Source: Takakia lepidozioides
Taxonomy: Eukaryota > Streptophyta > Takakiopsida > Takakiales > Takakiaceae
NCBI GenBank assembly: GCA_030704615.1
Contig: CM060734.1
Coordinates: 33,558,042-33,622,041, forward strand
DNA length: 64,000 nt
Direction: 5' to 3'
Positions 31,600 to 44,400 of this stretch are shown piece after piece. The notes beneath the pieces are model-generated. The model had not been told where the DNA came from and did no database searches. It saw only the letters and a program-made list of their open reading frames with translations. Position 1 is the first letter of the stretch. Each line of letters starts with the position of its first letter. Both the position numbers and the translations under genes were made by a program.

Positions 31600-34050
31600 A
31601 AGCACCGGACATCAATTGGAGGCATCAGAAACTGAGTTCTTACTAATCGAAGGTACAGCTGGATTTTGGAGCATAGAGCAGGAGCGGGCTGGAGATCGCC
31701 TTGTGGGCTTAAGCGCTTGATTTCATGTCCTTCTCTACAGAGGGTCGACTCGCATGCTGCTCGCGATCGTTTCTGCTAACTGGCTTGTTCAATGCTAGTC
31801 TTGCTGGTGTCGGCCTTGTTTCTTCTCAGGGTCTCTATCCTTACCTCTTCCCCCCCCTCCCTTCGGTCACTTGGGTGTACCCCATGCGATACGCCTTTAC
31901 GGCATTACGCGCATATTTATAAAGCTTTGAGGCAAAATTATATATATTAAAAGAGATACTTCAACTTGACGATCATTTTGTGCATTTTGTGTATTTTTTT
32001 AATACAGTCTTCCTTTGGCACGTTCAGTATATGTGCTGAATATGTAGAGCAGTGCAGTTTCATTCGGGCCCTGATTCTAGAGTGGTCCAGGAATTAGAGG
32101 GGGGCGCAGCTCACAAAATGGGCTTCAATATATATGCTGCTTGAGTTGTGATTCATCCCTGGCTTGGTGGGTGTTCGCGGGAGCTTCACATTGCCAAGGC
32201 TAAATACGAGCCATACATTGTTTCAGGAGCTGTTTCCTCTTTGGACGCGTGTCCACATGAAGTTACTGATCCACAGATAAACATGTCTGTCTGGAACCAC
32301 TGAGGAGATAGACTACACTGAATACTAATAAGTTAGGTGTAAGAATGTGAGACTATCTAAATGCTTTTCAGCCACCTGTCGCATATGTAGTTTCGATGGT
32401 GGGTCCCGTTTCTCCTTGTTCACTCAACGAGAGATCTAGTTGTGCCTTTGAAATTTATGAGTGAGCTGTACAAAATATATATGACGGCAGCCGAAGCTAG
32501 CGTAAATAAGAGCCTCTTCCCCATGCGGGTACCACCCCTTTTGAGGGGTGGGCTGAGCTCTAGCACTAGTAAGAACGAGGTCCACATCTACAACTGGAAG
32601 AGCCGAAAAGAACCAGAGACAAGCTGTAAACCTCGACTGTACTTGAAACATCCAGAGGTACAAATTGCAGGCGTCATAAACGCAAAGTTCTGTACTTTGG
32701 ATATGCCAGTACTTGCACGAAAGTCCTTGCGAATCGCCGTTTTGGAAAGTACTGATGCTTCCGTGGGCATCTCGTCCACACATCAACACGTACCCGCAAT
32801 CGCTCGTCTCTCTCTCTCTCCAGTGACCATTGACTGCAATCCCGGGCCCACCCCCATGCAGCCCATCTGCAATCTGTGTTGCAGCTCCCAACAAGTGTCC
32901 ATTTGCAACAACTCCTCCTTCCATTGCACGGTGCCCAAGCTTTTGACACGAAGCACCATCTCTACACCGCAGGCTTGCACTGATCCATCACGCAATTCCC
33001 AATCGTCAATCGCCAACAAGCCCGTCTGCCAGTCTATCAACGCTGCACCGCGGAGTCTACAGCGACCATCATTCCACGCTCTGATCAGCGTCCCTCGAAA
33101 GAGAATCAATCCACAACGTAAGGCAATGTGGGCTTTGGACCGTGCCCGCCTTGCCACATGGCCAGCATGTATTCGCTCTTCCGGGTGGGACCCTTGTTAA
33201 CCAGGCTGGATTCCTACGTGGCTGAGTACGATTAGGTTGCTTGTGACTCGCTCCTACATATCGACACGTAGGAATATTAAGAAGATTATAGTAATTGGAA
33301 ATCTGTTTTATTCTCCGCGGTCAGATCGTGCCAGCGAATGAACAGATCGCATTGCACGGGATTTTATTATTTAATTGCTCGCACGTCTCTTGCACTTTTT
33401 GTTTATTTAATCATTTTATTCATCCCGTTCCTTACTATTATTAGTTATTATTATTATTATTACTGTTTTTTCGAAATGAGTCATTCACGTTCAAAATATA
33501 CGTAAGCAAAGTCCAGGGAGGCGAGTCGTCGCCAGTCCGATAGCCAGGTTTTACCCAAGGTGTAGTTAAGAGTTAGTTTAACGTTCTACGAATTTACAGT
33601 GGTTGAGCCAGAACCAGGGTGGTCCTGGGTTCAATCCTTCAACGTGTGAAAGTGAAAACAAAAGGGAGTGGCGGGGGCCTGGCTCAGATGCTCGAAGGAA
33701 CTTGGAAGCTGGAAGAATGGCGGCGATGCTGATCAAACTCAGATTATGAGCAGAATTGAAAGAGACTGGTTGTGGCGTGGTGGATTTTTCATGAAGAATG
33801 AGGGTAGCATGAATGAGACAATGAGCATGACCAGGATTTCAGCTCGGCCCAGCGGCACTAGAGTGAAGTAGAATGTAGAGAGAAGAGACGGGGGGAACAA
33901 AACGAAGACACTTGAGAAGTATATGGAGACGTAGAGAAAGAGAAAAAGGTCGGATATTAGTCATTGAGTGAGTGTACAATGTGTTCAATTCATGAGTTTT
34001 GAGATGGAATTCCATCTGATGGAAGTGAGGCAACCCGTGTGTGATGCTGA
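31600..34050. other. Intergenic with unsupported long ORF
   Basis: A 252-codon plus-strand frame (32,442-33,200) and antisense frames of 162 and 124 codons overlap each other. None shows a domain, and the stretch is rich in Cys/Ser codons from TGC/AGC words. A TTATTA microsatellite lies near 33,430-33,465. No reliable gene is seen. Confidence 0.4.
33596..33660 (+). mobile_element. tRNA-like SINE head candidate
   Basis: GTGGTTGAGCCAGAACC resembles an A box, and GGTTCAATCC near 33,629 is a perfect B box match. The body is short and no tail is seen, so it could be a tRNA-derived relic. Confidence 0.4.
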
Positions 34051-34053
34051 AAT

Positions 34054-35391
34054 TTAAGGCTTAGCAGCGAAGTCAGGCTCCCAGTCACAATGGGCAAGAG
34101 CGTAGCGAGTGAGGTTGCCATGCTCAACGGGACGGTCGATACGGGACCAGACGTCCGTACCAAGATCGTAATTTGCAACTGATCTCTGGTTTGCGTGGGA
34201 TACCAGAAAGGAAATGCAATGCGCACCAGCTGAGCAATCGTAATCTTTGTGGGAGATACGAGCTTGGAAGAAGTCCAAAAAAATATCTGGAGGCATGAAT
34301 GTCACAGGTATAAGCGCACCAGTGGGCGTGCCATAAGTCAGGAATTCAATTTCATAGATATTAATGGTGGTGGGATTCCTGGTTTTTCGAGTCACTACGT
34401 AGATGCTTGTTGAAGGTCCACACTGCACGACTCTTGGAGCCTCAACACTTTCCGCCATGCCAGAAGGCCCTTCTATGCGGAATGGGATCAAGTTCCATCT
34501 GAATTGCAACGTTTCCACCCAGAAGATTTTGTTCTCCCACTCTCTTACTGGGGGTTGCCCTGGCGTCCTTATATAACGATTGGTGCCCACTTGGCCTCCA
34601 AGAAATAGCGAATTGCGGATGACGGCTAGATCGGTTCTTCCGTTGATGGGGAGACGGGCATCCTCCACAGAAGTCTGTGCTATCCATTTATCCTCAGTAG
34701 AATCGTAGGTTATTATCACAATTTTGCTCATAGCATTTTCTTGTCGATTGTCACCAGCGACATGCAAACGATACGTTACGTGACTGTAAGGCTCAGGCCT
34801 CATACTTGGACGTCTCGGACCCGGAAGCAAAACCAAGCGGGCCACCTTGTTTTTCATCTTGTGCGTCGCGTGTCGAGGCATGAATTTGATCTCTTTTGTG
34901 AGTGGATTACATACCAGCAAGATCGACTGCTCAGGGTACAAACCCAGATTGTATTCTTCTTCTGGCACTCCACTCCCCGGGATGGGAGGTGTGCCCGGAT
35001 TGGGATGTCTGGGCTGCAATCCTCCATTCACACACAGAAGGCCTCCGCCTCCAGCTATGATGTCGTTCACTTCCAATGGCAAGAAGTCCAATGGCGGTAG
35101 ATTGAGCCAGTTTTCTACGGCAACAAACCTTCGGCTGTTGTTTGCCTGATTGATGATGGTCGGGAAGTATGTTTCATACTGGCGTTCCTCAGGGTCGTAA
35201 AACAATGCAGGGGTCCAATCGTACAAACTGTCGCTCTGTGGCCTGCCACGCCAACTTTCCCAAGCGCTTTGTAAGTCTCGGGCTGTTTTCAAATACAGTG
35301 TGAAAATACGACAAATGGTACGGGGTGTCTTTACACTCCATATGAAATCGTGGCGCAGCACCTCCATTCGACCATTATATTCCTTCCACAT
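34054..35391 (-). CDS. F-box/kelch-like protein, paralogue 1 (445 aa)
   Basis: A single uninterrupted frame from an ATG at 35,391. The N-terminus (VLRHDFIWSVKTPRTICRI) aligns with the position just after an F-box in its neighbour, so the F-box itself is missing or lies in an unseen upstream exon. The body has the F-box-associated beta-propeller style of plant F-box/kelch proteins: GGGGLLCVNGGLQPRHPNPG, QSILLVCNPLTKEIKFMPRH, then repeated blade-like strands (KIVIITYDSTEDKWIAQTSV) and a final SVANYDLGTDVWSRID. Family role: substrate receptor of SCF ubiquitin ligases, if an F-box is present. It shares the QPRHxNPGTPPIP signature with the gene at 37,287-38,741, so the two are a diverged tandem pair on the same strand. 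Confidence 0.7.
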   Translation of the reverse strand: MWKEYNGRMEVLRHDFIWSVKTPRTICRIFTLYLKTARDLQSAWESWRGRPQSDSLYDWTPALFYDPEERQYETYFPTIINQANNSRRFVAVENWLNLPPLDFLPLEVNDIIAGGGGLLCVNGGLQPRHPNPGTPPIPGSGVPEEEYNLGLYPEQSILLVCNPLTKEIKFMPRHATHKMKNKVARLVLLPGPRRPSMRPEPYSHVTYRLHVAGDNRQENAMSKIVIITYDSTEDKWIAQTSVEDARLPINGRTDLAVIRNSLFLGGQVGTNRYIRTPGQPPVREWENKIFWVETLQFRWNLIPFRIEGPSGMAESVEAPRVVQCGPSTSIYVVTRKTRNPTTINIYEIEFLTYGTPTGALIPVTFMPPDIFLDFFQARISHKDYDCSAGAHCISFLVSHANQRSVANYDLGTDVWSRIDRPVEHGNLTRYALAHCDWEPDFAAKP

Positions 35392-35399
35392 TTTTGTTT

Positions 35400-37280
35400 G
35401 CCTTGCAAAGAAAAATGGATAATAATATTTGTCCGGTGTTTGTTGGATGTTGTTTAGTTAATCAACACTTGCAACTCCGCAATCCATACAATAATATGCA
35501 TGTATGGCTCCTGTAATAACCCGGCATGGGTTTAATTACAACACTCGTTTGCCAATTAATATAAGAACCTGAAAAAATGCATGAATTTTCCGCTCAACCG
35601 GAATCCTCATCTTGCGGACCGGATCACTACCGGGCCAGTATCCACAATATACTCATGTAATAAAAAGGTAACAACAAACGAAAACTTGATCTCCATAGTG
35701 AGGACCAAGAGACCATGTTGAATCAACATATGGATATATTTCGTCCATGAAGATAGGAAACTAGGGTTAGGACTAAAGAAGAAAGACAGTCCTATCGGCC
35801 TTTGGTCGGCTAATAGGCACGGACAAATAACTTATTGCGTCAAGAGTCATGACCCTTGAACCTGACCAACGAGAAGTTGCCTACCAACATTCAGTACCAA
35901 TTCCGGTGGATTCCATATAATGAGTAGGAGGTCGCCCAAGGATTGGACTTAGTTTGAACCTCTCTTTTACTATACCCAAGTGGAAACAATAGCTTACAAA
36001 CTATTCAAGCTGACACCACCCATTAACGCCATTGGTATTATGTAAGAAAAAATTGAATCCTACTCAAAGCAAGCGTAGATGATGATAAATTTCACCATGT
36101 AGGACTACTGCCTTCCAAATGGAAGGTGGACAGTTATTTATGGCTGTAACCGGAGCGACGCGCTTCGCAAACTTCCCCCCAAACTCGAAAATCCTTAGGT
36201 ACCCAGAGACATCAGGCGACCCGAACCAGCCCAAATTACACCTGACTTGGCTATACATAATGCATGACATCCAACACACACTTATGTGGATTTCCATGAA
36301 GGTATCCAGTATCCATTATCCACTTGGGCCATCTCTTGGATGTTGTGGTATTGCATATAGATATGATCAAGGCTATTTCCTTTTTTCTTTGTTAAAGAGT
36401 AAATGAAATTCAGTCCGATTTCTAGTCCATCTCCAAAAGATCTTACATAAGTATTCCAAGTTTCTGTCCCCAAGCTCTATGAAACTTGGCAAGCATATAG
36501 GATACTTAATTAACCTTAAGGGCCCACGAGACCCGTTTGGGGTTTCTTGGAAGTAGATTTTCCTATCTACTTTTTCCAGATGTTAATATTTTTAAATGAT
36601 TCCAACTGCAATAGATTTTCTGACAAAATGGCCCACCCTCTTACATTGAAAGCAACAAATTCTGATGAATTATCGGACATGTAAATTTTCTAGAAAACCC
36701 AGTTGTCATGAATTGGAGCATGCGAGAAGGGCCATGCAGAGTTGACTGTTTACATGGCGAGTCATAATTGGCCCACAGTTGGGCCCACTGGGGTCTTTTG
36801 TAGATTCTACCATTGGATTTACAGTTTGTTGTTACATTGTTACCAGACTCACTATTGTAGTGTACTCCACACCCTCACTGCGGGGATTGAGTGAAACATC
36901 TAATAACAAAAGGCTAATGTTCGCAATGGACTCTTCCTGAATTGCTAAGCTATAGAGATTAGGGTTTGTGGGGGAGCCCATCCAGCAGGCTACTTATTAC
37001 TTGGCAATTACTTGAGCATGCAGGGCCCAGTAAAAAAAAATCAAAAGCATGAACAACACCATAGCTATATTCAAAATAACCTCAAAACAACCTCAAAATG
37101 TCATATTAATTGGGGGTTGCATAAATAGGGCTTCGATCCCACGTGCTATATATATACAGTTTGTGAAGGGCCACAGTAGTTCTGAGGCGTGCCTCGTGAT
37201 TTAGTTCAATTGTAGGGTTACTGACCTCTCATAGTCGACTTAGATGCCTCGTCTCCCGGCCGCCTAGGACTCGTCCTGTA
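35400..37280. other. Spacer between the F-box paralogues
   Basis: No supported gene. Short frames at 36,064-36,473 lack domains. The spacer may hold the promoter of paralogue 1 near its right side... the gene is on the minus strand, so its upstream region is 35,400 onward; no clear TATA position was fixed. Confidence 0.4.
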
Positions 37281-37286
37281 GATGAG

Positions 37287-38829
37287 CTAGGGCCTTGCTC
37301 TCCAATCGGGAGTCCATGTGCATTTGGACAAAGCATATCTCCTTGCAGTGTTCGTCTCAGCCGCTGGGGATATGGAGGAGGACCACTTTTGGGTAACCAA
37401 ATCATAAACGCCCATTGCTGCTTGATTCACTTGTCCAACCAAAATACAAATGTAATGCGTGCCTGATGAGCAATCGTATTCCTTGGAGGCTGTTTTGCTT
37501 CCAAATAGGTTCGTAAAGACGTCCTTGGGCATTGTGGTCACAAGTTTGAAAGCACCGGTAGGGAAACCATCCAACTGCATCAAGACTTCGTAGATTTCAA
37601 TGTTTATGGGCGCCTCAGTTGTTCGAGTGACTGCGTAGACAGGTTCTCCAATTTGACACTGTATTACTCTTGGAGGCTGCAAGGCTTGCCCTCGGGGAGA
37701 GCCATCAACACCGAGTGCTTGAAAATCAACAGAATGCCATTTAAGAGTTGAAGAATGTATAAAGAATATCTTGTTTGCCCACACCTTACATACCTTCAAA
37801 GCCCACGTGGCTTCTTGGCCTGTTGATCCATTCCTTACAGCTTTCTGTGGTGGTGCAGTCTCCCCCTCGGTCCCACTAGTCTTCGTCTTCATTTTCTGAA
37901 CTTTAATCTGTATGAATTGCTCTGTTTCCTCTTGGCCTCCAAGGTAGAACCCACCCTCAAGCATAGCTAGACCAGTTTTTCCACACTTGATGGAACCAAG
38001 TCGGGCATGACCTACAACCGTGCCTGATATCCATGAATCTGCTCTGGAATCATATGTCAGCATAACCAACTCGTGAGAGGCCGGCTCATGAAGGGTTCGT
38101 GGTTCATGATGGATACCAAGTACATGCAACCGGTATCTGGTACGAGGTGCGGACAACACATCTGATTGATTTACTCGCGTTGGAACTCGCAACAGCTGCA
38201 GACATGCCACTTTCCAATCCAATTTTTTGTTGGTGTGCCTTGGGATAAATTTGATCTCTTGCGTCAGAGGGTTACAAACTAGTAGGATCGATTGTTGGGG
38301 ATACAAGTTGACGTTGTAATCCTTTGCATACGGAATTGGTGGAGTTCCTGGATTCGTGTGCCTCGGCTGCACTCCACCGTTGACACATAGTAGTCCACCG
38401 TCACCGGCAATGATATCGGTCACTTCCAAAGGGAGAAAGTTCATTCGTGGCATGCCCACCCAGGCAACAGTCCGACAACACCCCTTCTGGTTGGAGCTGT
38501 ATGCGACGACTTTCCCATCTGTCTGGTTGACGATGGTTGGGAAGTATGTCTCATATTCACAGTTGGCTACATTTTTGAGCATCCCAGGATGCCAGGCGGC
38601 TGCGACCATGTCACAATCGTGCTTATTACGCTGTGGAGGCTTATCACGCCAGTTCTTCCAAGCAGTTTCAAGGTCATCGCTTTCCTCTAATAAATCAGAA
38701 AAGATGTCGATCACATCTGTAACTTGCAGGTTTTTCCACACAAAATCAGATTGGAGAACTTGACGAATGCGTTTATTATCCGTTTTAGCTTTTTCCTCTG
38801 CTTGAATTTCAGGAGAGTCTTTGTGGACT
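37287..38829 (-). CDS. F-box/kelch-like protein, paralogue 2 (at least 484 aa)
   Basis: Open frame to 38,741 if a GTG is counted as start. The true start is further upstream, because the frame stays open and protein-like to about 38,829 (HKDSPEIQAEEKAKTDNKRI, then RQVLQSDFVWKNL), the latter resembling the end of an F-box. A stop lies upstream near 38,845, so an earlier exon with the rest of the F-box is likely, or the F-box is truncated. The propeller region matches paralogue 1: GGLLCVNGGVQPRHTNPGTP, QSILLVCNPLTQEIKFIPRH, and C-terminal GVYDLVTQKWSSS. It has an extra Lys/Thr-rich insertion (KMKTKTSGTEGE) absent from paralogue 1. Function as for paralogue 1, inferred. Confidence 0.7.
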
Positions 38830-38849
38830 TGGCGAAACGGATTTTGTTA

Positions 38850-40640
38850 CAACAGCTTTCTGTGGTGGTGAAATTACATCAGTGGCTGATGGAGACCTGC
38901 AACAAAACATTTGCAAATTTTATAACATGAGGCTGCACAGTTGCTAATACTTGTGTGTAGCAACCTTCCTCTTCACCAAGTTTTTGCTCATGATTAGCAG
39001 TGACGACATCCACATAAATTCAGCTTGGCTGCAGGACACCGGTCCATAATCTAACACAAGAGCACAATCTCCTGGTCTTCTTTCTTTGGGAACGGAGATT
39101 TTGATCAGAGACTTTACAAGTCTTTCATGCACTTATGGACCCATGAAGCATACTCAATTTGAGGGATCGACATTGAGTTTTGGCTTGTTGAACAATTCAC
39201 GCCAAACACGGAATTGGACATCCTTGATCTGGCCTCAAAGACGGTGGACCCATTTCGAGAGGAGCATAAAAAGCGAACCGCTGCACAGGCCTACTAACAT
39301 TGGCCATGAAGTTTCGGGCCTCTACTATTTAAAGCAAAAAGTGCGATGGAGGGGAGGAGAAGACGAGAGAGACGCTCCGGCCTTTGCTCCATCTGCAAAC
39401 TCCTATCAGATCAGAGATGAAGAGTATGTAGATGTGTGTTGGAGGTAGAAAGTGGACATGAAGAGGTAGTACTCCCTGAAAAGGTAGAAACATACTATGA
39501 AAAGGCAGAAGCAGGTGATGAAGAGGTGGGTAGTTATTTGTAACAACTTCTCCTTGCCATCCCTGCCCCACTACTACGACTATATATCTGAGCTACCTCC
39601 AAATTGTTTGGAGGCACACTAAACTAGTGCAACTATATATAGAGACATACAGAACAGATAGCAAGGGAAAATATACTCGATAAAAACTTACGTAAAGAAG
39701 AAGAAGACTTTACCGCGACTGAAAATAATACGAGTCTGGAGAGGCCTCTCTCGACATCAAAGAAATCTCTGGTTCCTCCATCGCTAGGCATTGAATACAC
39801 AAATCAGAGGCCAGGTTATTGCACTGCTCAAGAGCACATTCAATCCTTCCTCTTGTGCGCTTTTCTTTCTTGGGTTCCTGTTGTGGTTACAAGTTAGAAC
39901 TGCAATTTCCGTAGTACCTAACCAATGCACGAGCTTCCTCTTTCTCGCATCTACCACCTTCAATCTTCTACAGAGTGGGAGTAAAGATCGGACTTCCCCG
40001 AGTAGGCGTTCCTCCCTGGATCCCACGTCTCCCTGTTTATATTAGAGGGGAGTGGGCCCCGAGAATGATACCTGCGCTTCCCAACCAACAAACAAACAAA
40101 ACTCGGAAGAAACCAGACACTAACCAACCAGTTGGTCTGTCGGTAAATCTTCGTGCCTTGCATTCACCCTGCCACGCGGCACCGCGGCCCCGTGCCACCC
40201 ACGTGCTCCAGTTTCGCCATCTTATTCGCCAGAATCAGTAGAATAAATTTTCTGAACTGCAGAAGTTAGCACGTTGCGAGGAGTGATTGGTTTTCAAAAT
40301 TTTCAAATTTCTGTAAAATAATTAATTCTGTTTTTAGCGTTAAATAGTAAAAAGGAAAACAAAATGAAAAATGAAGAATGTAAAATATTGTTTTGATAGA
40401 GCTGAAAATTATTTCAATGATGAGTGCATAGGGTTCCACACGGGTAAATGTAATTCATTCGCGATTTTTCTGATAGAGCCAGAAAATAGGAGAATATCAA
40501 TAATTTTATGGCGAAACTTCCCTCCGGGAAGCGAATTGCGAGGGAGCACGTGTCCACCTCGAGGGAAGAGCACCTCGTGCTGCTCGGTTGTGTTTTTGGA
40601 GGGTGGGTTTTTCGAGTTGTATTCTTCCCGCGGTGGGGAC
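38850..40640. other. Intergenic, no gene supported
   Basis: Frames of 60-120 codons on both strands (for example 39,086-39,448 plus) show no domain or splice partner. The right end is the promoter side of the transporter gene. Confidence 0.4.
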
Positions 40641-40653
40641 TGTGGAGCTGCGC

Positions 40654-40660
40654 TATATAA
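40654..40660 (+). promoter_or_regulatory. TATA box candidate for the transporter gene
   Basis: TATATAA within GCGCTATATAATTCC, followed by a C/T-rich stretch (CTCGCTCCCATCTCGC) suited to a transcription start near 40,685-40,700. The coding ATG is ~800 bp downstream, so the 5' leader is long and may contain an intron. Confidence 0.5.
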
Positions 40661-41477
40661 TTCCTGTGTGCGCGCTCGCTCCCATCTCGCACCTCTCTCA
40701 TCTTTCGCTCGCATCATCTCTCCACTTTGAAATCTGTGGGTTACTGTTGGTTTTTTTTTCCCGGTTCACAGGCTTGCGATAATGTGTCTGGTGCTTGGCA
40801 AGCTCGAAATCAGTTGTATCATCTTCCAATGAAAGCGTTCTGTCTCCCCCCTATCTCCTCTGCTACTCAGATAGCAACACTGGGCTCCATCAGTCTCTGT
40901 GTGTGAGGAAAAACTGGAGCCATCTCCATCAGTTCACCGTTATGCTGTGACAGTCATATTGTGGCCATTTGTAGTGCATAATCGCACACTCTTGCGCAAA
41001 ATTGTGTACAACTCTCATAGTTTGGTGTCTTCTGCTTGGCTTCACCACGCGGCCTCTTTGTGGAAGCATCAAAAACAGAATCCAAGCAGGTTTGATTTCG
41101 TACTCTAGTCTGTAAGCTCGGTTGATGATGTCTGTCACAGGCCGTTTGACGATGCGATGGTTATATTCGATGAACATACACTTTTTGCAAATGAATTTAG
41201 GTGATTGCAAGGGCATTTTGTGTACTTGAAAATAGGTACTGTGATCTGGCTTCGTGATTGTGCGCCGCTTCTAATGTTCCTTTGCCACATAATCGGACTG
41301 TACTCACTAGTCTACTCATCCCTTTCTTCCGAGATAACGAGTTAGAACTCTCTGCAGGACTTCACAGTGACTTCAGTATCATACGCACAGAGGTGATTTA
41401 GCATGGGAAAAATCCATTTGTAAACTATACACGAACTGCGGAGCGTGAGGGTGGTGAATGAAGGCTTGGACAGCAAG

Positions 41478-44400
41478 ATGATGATCAAGGGAGCAACAGG
41501 AGTTGCAATAGCTGGTTCGATCGGTAATCTGCTGCAGGGATGGGACAATGGGGCAATTGCAGGTCAGTTCTTTCCATCTGAGCTGTAGATTCATCCATTT
41601 GAAAGTGCGACCCAATGTAGCGTTTTCAGTGCAGCTCGAGCTTATGTGTGGATATTTGATACCAGTAAAGTGGTCTGACTTCGATTTGAAACTTTGAACC
41701 AGTGTTCTGGCCACTAGTGCGCACCCTTCTGGACCTGTGAGGCCCGATATGCCAAGGTTTTCTGAGGACATCCCGTTGTCCTCACTCTGTGCAGCCTGTG
41801 TGCCCTGCAAAGAACTCTTCGATTTTAAGAGGAGGCCAAGGCAAGCATAGGCCGAGCTCTTCCAGAAAACTAATTATGTGGATGTAGTGATCTCGCAGTT
41901 TCAAATCAAACATTGACCCAGTGTTGTTAGCCAGGAAGACTAGTCGGATCAAACCTCCTGTGGATGGCCATACCTATCTAGAAGGTTACAAAATGAAGCT
42001 ATCATTGAACTGTCTTGACTAGATGTTGATGGGTCCTTTTGTATGCAGGAGCTCTGTTGTATCTCAAACCAGAATTCAACTTGGATTCCGCGCCTGCTCT
42101 AGAAGGATTGGTGGTGGCCTCCACTCTAATCGGAGCAGTGGCAAGTGTAACTGTTGCCGGGCCTGCAGCTGATTGGGCCGGCCGAAAATCAATGCTATGT
42201 GTCTCTGGAGTACTCTTTTTCCTCTCAGCGCTAATCATGTCATGGGCTCCCACTGTCTACATCCTCATACTTGGCCGCATCCTCGTGGGCAGCGCAATTG
42301 GGTTGGCTGCCACCATTGTACCCATTCTGATCTCCGAGTCATCACCCGCTGAGATTCGGGGGCAGCTGTCTACATTTCCACAATTTTTTGGCTCAGCAGG
42401 GCTGTTCCTTGCTTATGTCATGGCATCTTTTCTGTCATTGCAAACCAACCCGAATTGGCGGTTCATGTTGGGGATTTTATCTGTGCCCTCTCTCATTTAC
42501 GTTCTTCTATGTTTCTTTATGATGCCGGAGTCGCCTCGATGGCTAGCAAGTAAAGGTCGTATCTTGGAAGCCAAAACTGTACTTCAAAATCTTCGCAATA
42601 GGGAGGATGTGTCAGGTAAGACCCTCTTCCTTCTCTTCCTCGGACCATCAATCTGTTTTCGTTTCTTGAGTGTGTCTGGGTCCGATCCCCTTCCTTTTCG
42701 CAGACATTTGATTACGTAGACTTCATGGCCGCATGACTGCGAGGTATCCAAGTGAAGCAGTCATTACACCTAACCACCATGCAAGGCCCTAAGGACAGTA
42801 GAGCTGTTTGCTGTATCCGACACTGTGATTTTCCCACTCTGACTGTGAACTTGTATTCATGACTGCTGATCAATATAATCCAATTTTGCAGCGGAGCTTG
42901 CACTGTTGGTGGAAGGGCTTGGGGTAGGAGCAGAGGGCCATCTTGAAGAATGGCTACTGAAGCCAGCTGAAAAAGTAATAGAGGAACCCGAAGGCCAGAT
43001 CAAATTGTTTAGTCCTGACGAAAGTGTGGCCTGGGTTGCGACCCCCGTAGTAGACGAATCGGGTACTCATCAACATCATGGCCTCCTTAGAACCGCGAGT
43101 ACGGACTCCCATGCACTTCTTCACATAGATTCCATGGTCACTTTACTTGGAAATATTCAGACCACTCTTGATCAACAACACATAACCCATGAAACCTACG
43201 ACGATGCCGAGAAACCTGCCGATTGGGATGAAGAAGCTCAAGGAACCCAACGGTACTCAGCCAATGGATACAGCTCTGACACTGACTTGGGCATGGTCCG
43301 CGATGTTAACGAGAATTTGCGAACCCCACTTCTTTCCGAAAGAAATGACGGTGGTGGACCGTACAAAAACCTCATTACTCTCTCTCGGAGCAGCTCTCAG
43401 CACAAGTTGTCCTTATCTCGATCAAACTCAAGAGATTTAATTGGTGGCGTTCCCGAACCTTTCGGCAGTGTAGGAATAGGAGGTGGCTGGCAACTTGCTT
43501 GGCAATGGAAAGAGAAAGCCGGATCAGGCGAAGGAGAGGATGTCGGACTCAAAAGAGTGTTTTTGAAGAGCGAGGGAGGGGATTTGTCCCACTTCCATTC
43601 TGCAATGTCGCTTCCAGGTGTTGAGGCATTAGCAGGAGAGCAAGATGCTTTCATGGTACGGTTGCGTCTTTCAGAAACTCTTAGGGGAATCCTTTGTACG
43701 ATTGGAGCTTAGACCGTGTAGTTCATAGTCTAGCCTGCCAAAGATCGAGAGAGAGAAAAAGTTGAGTCATTTTTGCTTACCTGTAGACGTTTTCAGACAC
43801 TCAGCAATCTTATTGCGTGTTTCTTCAGGCTGCCGTTTTGGTTGCTGAACCAGCTGTTGGGAAGGATTTGTTGAATGAGCATGCGGTGGGGCCAGCGATG
43901 GTGCATCCTGCCGAAACAGCGAAACAGTCTAAGCCTTGGTCATTCTTACTGGAAGGTGGTGTGCGTCGCGCTCTCACTGTCGGAGTGGGACTACAGATCC
44001 TACAACAGGTGAGAGGATAGTCGATACTCACACATAAAAGTGATTTGTAGGAACTGTAGTTGCACCGATTTCTGACTTGGAAGATGGAAGATCGATGTCC
44101 TTACAATATACTGGGGTATTGTGTGCAGTTTTGTGGCATAAATGCTGTACTCTACTACTCGCCTCAAATACTCATGCAATCGGGTGCTGGAGATTTGTTA
44201 GCAAGTGTTGGAATTGATAGCGAATCGGCCTCCATTATGGCCAGTGGGCTCACATGCTTCCTGATGTTGCCGTGCATTCTGATGGCCATGTGGCTTATGG
44301 ATCGCTCCGGACGGCGGTACTATTTGTCTCTCCCTCTTTGGGCTTTCTATCGACATTATACTCTTCGTTTCTCTTCTCCGCCCTGTTCTGCTTTAGTTGA

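Noticed and set aside
32442-33200. 252-codon plus-strand ORF
   Set aside because: Overlaps equally long antisense frames, has no domain, and no splice-linked neighbours.
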